Positions 59,451 to 64,000 of a DNA stretch of 64,000 bases are shown here, in pieces. Both the position numbers and the translations under genes were made by a program. Origin of the DNA: Devosia marina (lineage in GTDB: Bacteria > Pseudomonadota > Alphaproteobacteria > Rhizobiales > Devosiaceae); the NCBI RefSeq assembly GCF_009758415.1, contig NZ_WQRF01000002.1, positions 124,001 to 188,000 on the forward strand. Direction: 5' to 3'. The notes below the pieces were generated by a model. It saw only the letters and a list, made by a program, of their open reading frames with translations. It ran no database searches and was not told the origin of the DNA. Numbering within the stretch: the first letter of the stretch is position 1; the number at the start of each line of letters is the position of its first letter.

Positions 59451-61157
59451 TTGGCACAGCAGACTGTGACGAAAGAAGATTTTGAATCGATGCTGCTCGA
59501 CTCCTTTGTCGACAACGATGCCGCTGAAGGCACCGTCGTCAAAGGTCGGGTCGTGGCGATCGAAAAGGACCTGGCCATTGTTGACGTCGGTCTGAAGACC
59601 GAAGGCCGCGTCCCGCTCAAGGAATTCGGCCAGGCCGGCCGTGACGGCACCATCACTGTGGGTTCGGAAGTCGAGGTCTATGTCGACCGCGTCGAGAACG
59701 CCGTCGGCGAAGCCGTCCTGAGCCGCGAAAAGGCCCGCCGCGAAGAGAGCTGGGTCAAGCTCGAAGAAAAGTACAACGCCAATGAGCGCGTTGAAGGTAC
59801 CATCTTCAACCAGGTCAAGGGTGGCTTCACCGTTGATCTCGAAGGCGCCGTGGCCTTCCTGCCGCGTTCGCAGGTCGACATCCGTCCGATCCGCGATATC
59901 GCGCCGCTGATGAATGTGCCGCAGCCCTTCCAGATCCTCAAGATGGACAAGCGCCGCGGCAATATCGTGGTGTCGCGCCGCGCCATTCTCGAAGAATCGC
60001 GCGCTGAACAGCGTTCGGAAATCGTCCAGCAGCTCGAAGAGGGCCAGGTGGTCGATGGCGTGGTCAAGAACATCACCGATTACGGCGCGTTCGTTGACCT
60101 GGGCGGCATCGACGGCCTGCTCCATGTCACCGACATTGCATGGCGCCGCGTCAACCACCCGTCCGAAGTGCTCACCATCGGCGAGACCATCAAGGTCCAG
60201 ATCGTGCGCATCAACCACGAGAGCCACCGCATCTCGCTGGGCATGAAGCAGCTTCAGGCCGATCCGTGGGAAGGCATCGAGGCCAAGTACCCGATGCAGG
60301 CCAAGTTCACTGGCCGCGTGACCAACATCACCGATTACGGTGCCTTTGTTGAGCTCGAGCCGGGCATTGAAGGCCTGATCCACGTCTCGGAAATGAGCTG
60401 GACCAAAAAGAACGTGCACCCCGGCAAGATCGTCTCGACCTCCCAGGAAGTCGAAGTGGTCGTGCTCGAGGTCGATCCGGACAAGCGCCGCATCTCGCTG
60501 GGCCTCAAGCAGACCCTGCAGAACCCGTGGGAAGCTTTCGCCGAAAAGAACCCGGTTGGTTCCACCATCGAAGGCGAAGTCAAGAACAAGACCGAATTCG
60601 GCCTGTTCATCGGCCTCGAAGGCGATGTGGACGGCATGGTTCACCTTTCGGACCTGGATTGGCAGAAGTCGGGCGAAATCGCGCTGGACGACTACAACCG
60701 TGGCGACATGGTGCAGGCCAAGGTGCTCGACGTGGATGTCGACAAGGAACGCATCTCGCTTGGCATCAAGCAGCTTGCTGCTGACGGCCTGGCCGATACC
60801 GGTGCTTCCGATGGCACCGGTCTGCGCAAGAATGCCGTGGTCACCACCGAGGTTATCGAAGTCAACGACGGGGGCATTGAAGTCCGTATCGCTGACAGCG
60901 AAGTGACGGCCTTCATCCGCCGCGCCGACCTCAGCCGTGACCGTAACGACCAGCGTCCGGAGCGTTTCTCCAAGGGCGAAAAGGTCGATGCGCGCATCAC
61001 CCAGTACGACCGCAAGACCGGCCGCATCCAGCTCTCGATCAAGGCGCTGGAAATCGCCGAAGAACGTGAAGCCGTTGCGAACTTCGGCTCCTCGGATTCG
61101 GGCGCTTCGCTCGGCGACATCCTGGGCGCAGCCCTCAAGGGCCGCGACGACAAGTAA
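59451..61157 (+). CDS. rpsA: 30S ribosomal protein S1
   Basis: A 568-residue S1 with six S1 RNA-binding repeats, for example EGTVVKGRVVAIEKDLAIVDVGLKTEGRVPL, VVDGVVKNITDYGAFVDLGGIDGLLHVTDIAWRRVNHPSE and GRVTNITDYGAFVELEPGIEGLIHVSEMSW. It helps mRNA bind the 30S subunit. The start is a TTG at 59451 (giving AQQTVTKEDFES), 7 bases after GGAG; an ATG at 59349 would add 34 unrelated residues. Follows cmk. Confidence 0.97.
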   Translation: MAQQTVTKEDFESMLLDSFVDNDAAEGTVVKGRVVAIEKDLAIVDVGLKTEGRVPLKEFGQAGRDGTITVGSEVEVYVDRVENAVGEAVLSREKARREESWVKLEEKYNANERVEGTIFNQVKGGFTVDLEGAVAFLPRSQVDIRPIRDIAPLMNVPQPFQILKMDKRRGNIVVSRRAILEESRAEQRSEIVQQLEEGQVVDGVVKNITDYGAFVDLGGIDGLLHVTDIAWRRVNHPSEVLTIGETIKVQIVRINHESHRISLGMKQLQADPWEGIEAKYPMQAKFTGRVTNITDYGAFVELEPGIEGLIHVSEMSWTKKNVHPGKIVSTSQEVEVVVLEVDPDKRRISLGLKQTLQNPWEAFAEKNPVGSTIEGEVKNKTEFGLFIGLEGDVDGMVHLSDLDWQKSGEIALDDYNRGDMVQAKVLDVDVDKERISLGIKQLAADGLADTGASDGTGLRKNAVVTTEVIEVNDGGIEVRIADSEVTAFIRRADLSRDRNDQRPERFSKGEKVDARITQYDRKTGRIQLSIKALEIAEEREAVANFGSSDSGASLGDILGAALKGRDDK

Positions 61158-61182
61158 GCGTTCTCGCTTCGCCATTAAGCTT

Positions 61183-61212
61183 TCGACCCGCGCCATTGGT
61201 GCGGGTCGTTTC
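61183..61212 (+). terminator. Hairpin terminator after rpsA
   Basis: CGACCCGC (61184-61191) and GCGGGTCG (61201-61208) form an 8-bp stem, followed by TTTCG. Weak T run. Confidence 0.6.
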
Positions 61213-61230
61213 GTGCAGAGGGTTTGGACG

Positions 61231-61740
61231 ATGATCCAGTTTCGTGACGTCGCCTGGCGGGCCCTGACGGGCTATGATTTCGGAGCGGTGTTCGAGATCG
61301 CCAACCGGGTGCATCCCGATTTTTTCGAGGCCGAAGCCGTGCTGGCGGAGAAGTTCGACCTTTATCGCAATGGCTGCTATCTGCTCGAAGTCTCGGAAAA
61401 GCCGGCCGGCTATGTCCTGAGCCACCCCTGGAAACGGGGGGACTTGCCAGCGCTGGACACCTTGCTGGGGGGGATTCCGGCCGATGCCGACAGCTATTAC
61501 ATTCACGACCTGGCGCTGTTGCCGCTGACGCGCGGGTTGGGCGCGGCCAGGCAGATCGTCAATGCACTGACCAAGCATGCCCGTGCCATGGGCTTTGAGA
61601 CCATGAGCCTGGTCGCGGTCAATGGCTCAGTAGCATTCTGGGAAAAGCAGGGTTTCGGGGTCGAAGAGCGCCTGGACCTCAAAGAAAAACTCGCCGCCTA
61701 TGAAGAGACGGCGCGCTATATGGTCAAGGTGCTGGACTAG
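61231..61740 (+). CDS. GNAT family N-acetyltransferase
   Basis: A 169-residue GNAT-fold enzyme. Motif A: YYIHDLALLPLTRGLGAARQIVNALTKHARAMGFETMSLVAVNGSVAFWEKQGFGVEE, with the acetyl-CoA-binding R/Q-x-x-G-x-A pattern (RGLGAA). The centre has YLLEVSEKPAGYVLSHPW. The acceptor is unknown. It lies between rpsA and sppA. Confidence 0.9.
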   Translation: MIQFRDVAWRALTGYDFGAVFEIANRVHPDFFEAEAVLAEKFDLYRNGCYLLEVSEKPAGYVLSHPWKRGDLPALDTLLGGIPADADSYYIHDLALLPLTRGLGAARQIVNALTKHARAMGFETMSLVAVNGSVAFWEKQGFGVEERLDLKEKLAAYEETARYMVKVLD

Positions 61741-61804
61741 GCGGTGGACGCTTGCCATCCAGGCGCTGTCCCGCTACCTGCTAGGCCAGATTGGAGAGCT
61801 GCCC

Positions 61805-62734
61805 GTGTCCGACCAGATGCATCACGATGTCCTTGCTGCCGATCGTTTTCGCCGCTCGCGCGGGCTCTGGCGCCTGCTGGCCCTTTTGGCCGCCGTCATC
61901 GCCGTGCTGGCCGTGGCCGGGCGCTTTGCCCTGCCGCAGTTCGCTGCGGGCGAGCGGATCGCGCGCATAGTCGTCAGCGGCACGATTGCCACCGATGCCT
62001 CCCGGTCCCGCGCCATTGAGGATCTGATCGAGGACGATGCGGTCAAGGCGGTTGTCGTGACGATCAATTCGCCTGGCGGCACCACGGCGGGTGGAGAAGA
62101 GCTCTATGAGGATTTACGGCGCCTGTCGGCCGCCAAGCCGGTGGTCTCGACCATAGACGAGCTGGGCGCCTCGGCGGCCTATATGACGGCCATCGGCACG
62201 GACCGGATTTTTGCCCGGCGGCTGTCCATCGTGGGATCGATCGGCGTGCTCTATCAGCATGTCAATGCCGGCAAACTGCTCGACACGATCGGGATCGATT
62301 TCGACAAGGTGGCCTCGGGTCCCTTGAAGGCCGAGCCGGACTTTGACGAACCGCTGAGCGGGGCGCCGCGTGCCTCGATTGCCGAGCTGGTCGAAGACAG
62401 CTTTGCCTGGTTCGTCGATATTGTTGCCGAGCGCCGGGGGCTGAGCCGCGCCGAAGCGCTGGCGCTGGCCGATGGACGCATCGTGACCGGGCGGGTCGGG
62501 GTCGAGGCCGGGCTGATCGATGCCATTGGGGCGCAGCACGAGGCGCTCGACTGGCTTGAGGCCGAGCACGGGATCGATCCGGAGACCCCGATCGTTACCG
62601 TCTGGCCGACAGAGCAGAACGAGCTGCATTGGATCGCGGACCTGTTGGGCAATTCGGCCCGGACGCTTCTGGGATTTTCGGGCGAAACTCCTGTGATGCT
62701 TGACGGTTTGGTCTCGCTTTGGCAGGTTGAATAG
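61805..62734 (+). CDS. sppA: Signal peptide peptidase SppA (S49 family)
   Basis: A 309-residue single-domain S49 serine peptidase, the short SohB/SppA form. An N-terminal membrane segment (about 20-42) precedes the core: VKAVVVTINSPGGTTAGGEELYEDLRRLSAAKPVVSTIDELGASAAYMTAIGTDRI with the nucleophile Ser123, then SIVGSIGVLYQHVNAGKLLDTIGIDFDKVASGPLKAEPD holding the likely base Lys. It digests leftover signal peptides. The start is a GTG at 61805 preceded by GGAGAG. Confidence 0.93.
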   Translation: MSDQMHHDVLAADRFRRSRGLWRLLALLAAVIAVLAVAGRFALPQFAAGERIARIVVSGTIATDASRSRAIEDLIEDDAVKAVVVTINSPGGTTAGGEELYEDLRRLSAAKPVVSTIDELGASAAYMTAIGTDRIFARRLSIVGSIGVLYQHVNAGKLLDTIGIDFDKVASGPLKAEPDFDEPLSGAPRASIAELVEDSFAWFVDIVAERRGLSRAEALALADGRIVTGRVGVEAGLIDAIGAQHEALDWLEAEHGIDPETPIVTVWPTEQNELHWIADLLGNSARTLLGFSGETPVMLDGLVSLWQVE

Positions 62735-62773
62735 ACCCCCAGCGAGGGGCAGGGGTGGACACCGGAGCCTTTG

Positions 62774-63055
62774 ATGATCAAGTCTGAACTTGTCGAGAAG
62801 CTCGCCGCGGAGAACCCGCATCTGTTTCAGCGTGATATCGAGAACATCGTCAATGCGATCCTCGACGAGATCGGGGATGCGATGGCCCGGGGCGACCGGG
62901 TGGAGTTGCGCGGCTTCGGCGCCTTTTCGGTCAAGAACCGCCCGGCCCGTGTCGGACGCAATCCGCGCACTGGCGAACAGGTCGATGTGGGCGAAAAGTA
63001 CGTGCCGCAGTTCAAGGCCGGCAAGGAAATCCGCGAGCGGCTGAACCGCTCCTGA
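62774..63055 (+). CDS. ihfB: Integration host factor beta subunit
   Basis: A 93-residue DNABII protein: [91 protein letters not shown]. The [11 protein letters not shown] arm is typical of IHF-beta. It bends DNA in replication, recombination and transcription. The ATG at 62774 is preferred to a TTG directly before it. Usual position before lapA and trpF. Confidence 0.95.
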   Translation: MIKSELVEKLAAENPHLFQRDIENIVNAILDEIGDAMARGDRVELRGFGAFSVKNRPARVGRNPRTGEQVDVGEKYVPQFKAGKEIRERLNRS

Positions 63056-63113
63056 TTTTTCCGAAACGGCGCAAGAAAGGATCGGAGCCTGCTGGCTCCA
63101 GTGGAAGCCTATA

Positions 63114-63476
63114 ATGGTCAACAAAATTGTCGGCTGGCTCGTCCTGGTCCCCCTGTGCGCGGTACTGATTGCCTTTGCGCTGGCCAATCGCCAGCTTGTG
63201 GCGGTCAATCTCAATCCCTTTGCCGCCCCCGCCGATGCGAGCGCGGCCGGCTACGGCATTCCGCTTTTCGTGGTTCTCTATGTCGTTCTGCTGATCGGCG
63301 TGCTGCTGGGCGGCACGGCGAGCTGGTTCGCGCAAGGGGCGCATCGCCGCCGCGAACGGCACTGGCGCCGCGAGGCCCAGCATCTGAGCGAAGAGCTTGA
63401 TGCCATGCGCAAAGGCAGTGGCGAGACCCGCAAGGGCCCCATGGCCGAAGTCGATGACCTGCTGGAACTGCGATGA
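63114..63476 (+). CDS. LapA/DUF1049 small membrane protein
   Basis: A 120-residue protein with two membrane segments (about 6-28 and 46-68) and a basic cytoplasmic tail with GEAQHLSEELDA-like helix, the DUF1049/LapA pattern. LapA in E. coli is linked with LapB in LPS assembly control. Here it lies between ihfB and trpF, as in other Hyphomicrobiales. Confidence 0.88.
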   Translation: MVNKIVGWLVLVPLCAVLIAFALANRQLVAVNLNPFAAPADASAAGYGIPLFVVLYVVLLIGVLLGGTASWFAQGAHRRRERHWRREAQHLSEELDAMRKGSGETRKGPMAEVDDLLELR

Positions 63477-63533
63477 AGGACGGCGCAGTGCGGCTTGACC
63501 ATTTAGTCCCGTCCCTTTGAGCCACCACCGACT

Positions 63534-64000
63534 ATGGCCGATCCACTGATCGTCAAAATCTGCGGCATCAAGACCCATGACCTGCTCGACGCGACCATCG
63601 CGGCCGGCGCGGACATGGTGGGCTTCATGCATTTTCCACGTTCGCCGCGTCACGTGTCCATCGATGAGCTGGGCGGGCTGATCTCGGCCGCGCGCGGCCG
63701 TATCGAAAGCTGTGTTGTGCTGGTCAATCCGGATAATTCCAGCGTGGCCGAAGTGGCCGCATTGGGGCCGGACTGGATCCAGCTCCATGGCCCGGAAACA
63801 CCGCATCGCGTCGAAGCCATCCGCGCCGAGGCCGGGGTGGAAATCATCAAGGCGCTGCCCATCGGGTCAGCGGAGGATATTGCTCAGGTGGCTGCCTTTG
63901 CCGAGGTTGCCGACCGCATCTTGCTCGACGCCAAGCCGCCCAAAGGCGCCGATCGGCCCGGTGGGCTGGGTGAAAGCTTTGACTGGCGCCTGCTCGAAGC
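63534..64000 (+). CDS. trpF: Phosphoribosylanthranilate isomerase, 5' part (cut by window end)
   Basis: The first 155 codons of a TIM-barrel enzyme of tryptophan synthesis: MADPLIVKICGIKTHDLLDATIAAGADMVGFMHFPRSPRHVS, with catalytic Cys10 in KICGIK, and LLDAKPPKGADRPGG later. The frame runs to the window end without a stop. trpB and trpA are expected next. Confidence 0.95.
   Translation, partial: MADPLIVKICGIKTHDLLDATIAAGADMVGFMHFPRSPRHVSIDELGGLISAARGRIESCVVLVNPDNSSVAEVAALGPDWIQLHGPETPHRVEAIRAEAGVEIIKALPIGSAEDIAQVAAFAEVADRILLDAKPPKGADRPGGLGESFDWRLLE

Overview
The window is an origin-proximal stretch of an alphaproteobacterial chromosome, GC-rich and almost entirely housekeeping. The combination of dnaA-dnaN-recF-gyrB, an ActS/ActR (RegB/RegA) redox pair, DUF2852, DUF1150 beside Hsp20, a TIGR02300-type acidic protein, a YlxR-L7Ae fusion and rnd-lptCAB-rpoN-hpf-ptsN points to Hyphomicrobiales (Rhizobiales). 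A Devosia-like genus is my best guess, from general gene content only. No phage, insertion sequence, CRISPR array, plasmid gene or rRNA was seen; there is one tRNA, Ala-GGC.

Layout. 1-5800: replication block (dnaA 3' end, a small secreted TolA-like protein, dnaN, recF, gyrB). 5940-8370: accessory genes (APH-fold phosphotransferase, LLM flavin oxidoreductase, secreted HExxH protein). 8620-13870: cell wall block (PBP1A with a repeat tail, a convergent lipoprotein L,D-transpeptidase, a YgjP-like peptidase, DUF2852). 14000-18100: ActS/ActR, DUF1428, a beta-CASP nuclease. 18200-22410 (minus): miaB-phoH-ybeY-corC. 22500-24450: an acidic 64-residue protein coupled to an HWE kinase. 24650-27370: rpsO-pnp. 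27590-29240: a second L,D-transpeptidase and a Stf0-type sulfotransferase. 29360-35100 (minus): rimP-nusA-ylxR-infB. 35230-38970: ferredoxin reductase, small secreted protein, HxlR regulator, trmB, metK. 39230-44680: rnd-lptC-lptA-lptB-rpoN-hpf-ptsN. 44760-49240: DUF1150/Hsp20, glycosyltransferase, chemoreceptor, small secreted protein. 49525-56440: rpmI-rplT-pheS-(ASCH/exonuclease)-pheT-folC. 56460-64000: AlkX-like glycosylase, tRNA-Ala, TIGR02300, cmk, rpsA, GNAT, sppA, ihfB, lapA, trpF (cut by the window end).

The genes join into familiar modules: DNA replication, translation initiation and ribosome assembly, RNA decay, LPS transport, peptidoglycan synthesis and crosslinking, and nitrogen/redox regulation. 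I found no clear undescribed multi-gene system. The points most worth a second look are an ASCH-DEDDh exonuclease fusion inside the phe operon, a plakin-like DPxTG repeat tail on PBP1A, an ArsR-type palindrome plus tandem hairpins before metK, a nested palindromic repeat abutting the pheS ribosome binding site, and the 64-residue protein overlapping the HWE kinase. Neighbours that I would expect (rbfA-truB, aroA, lnt) are missing from their usual places, which suggests past rearrangement.
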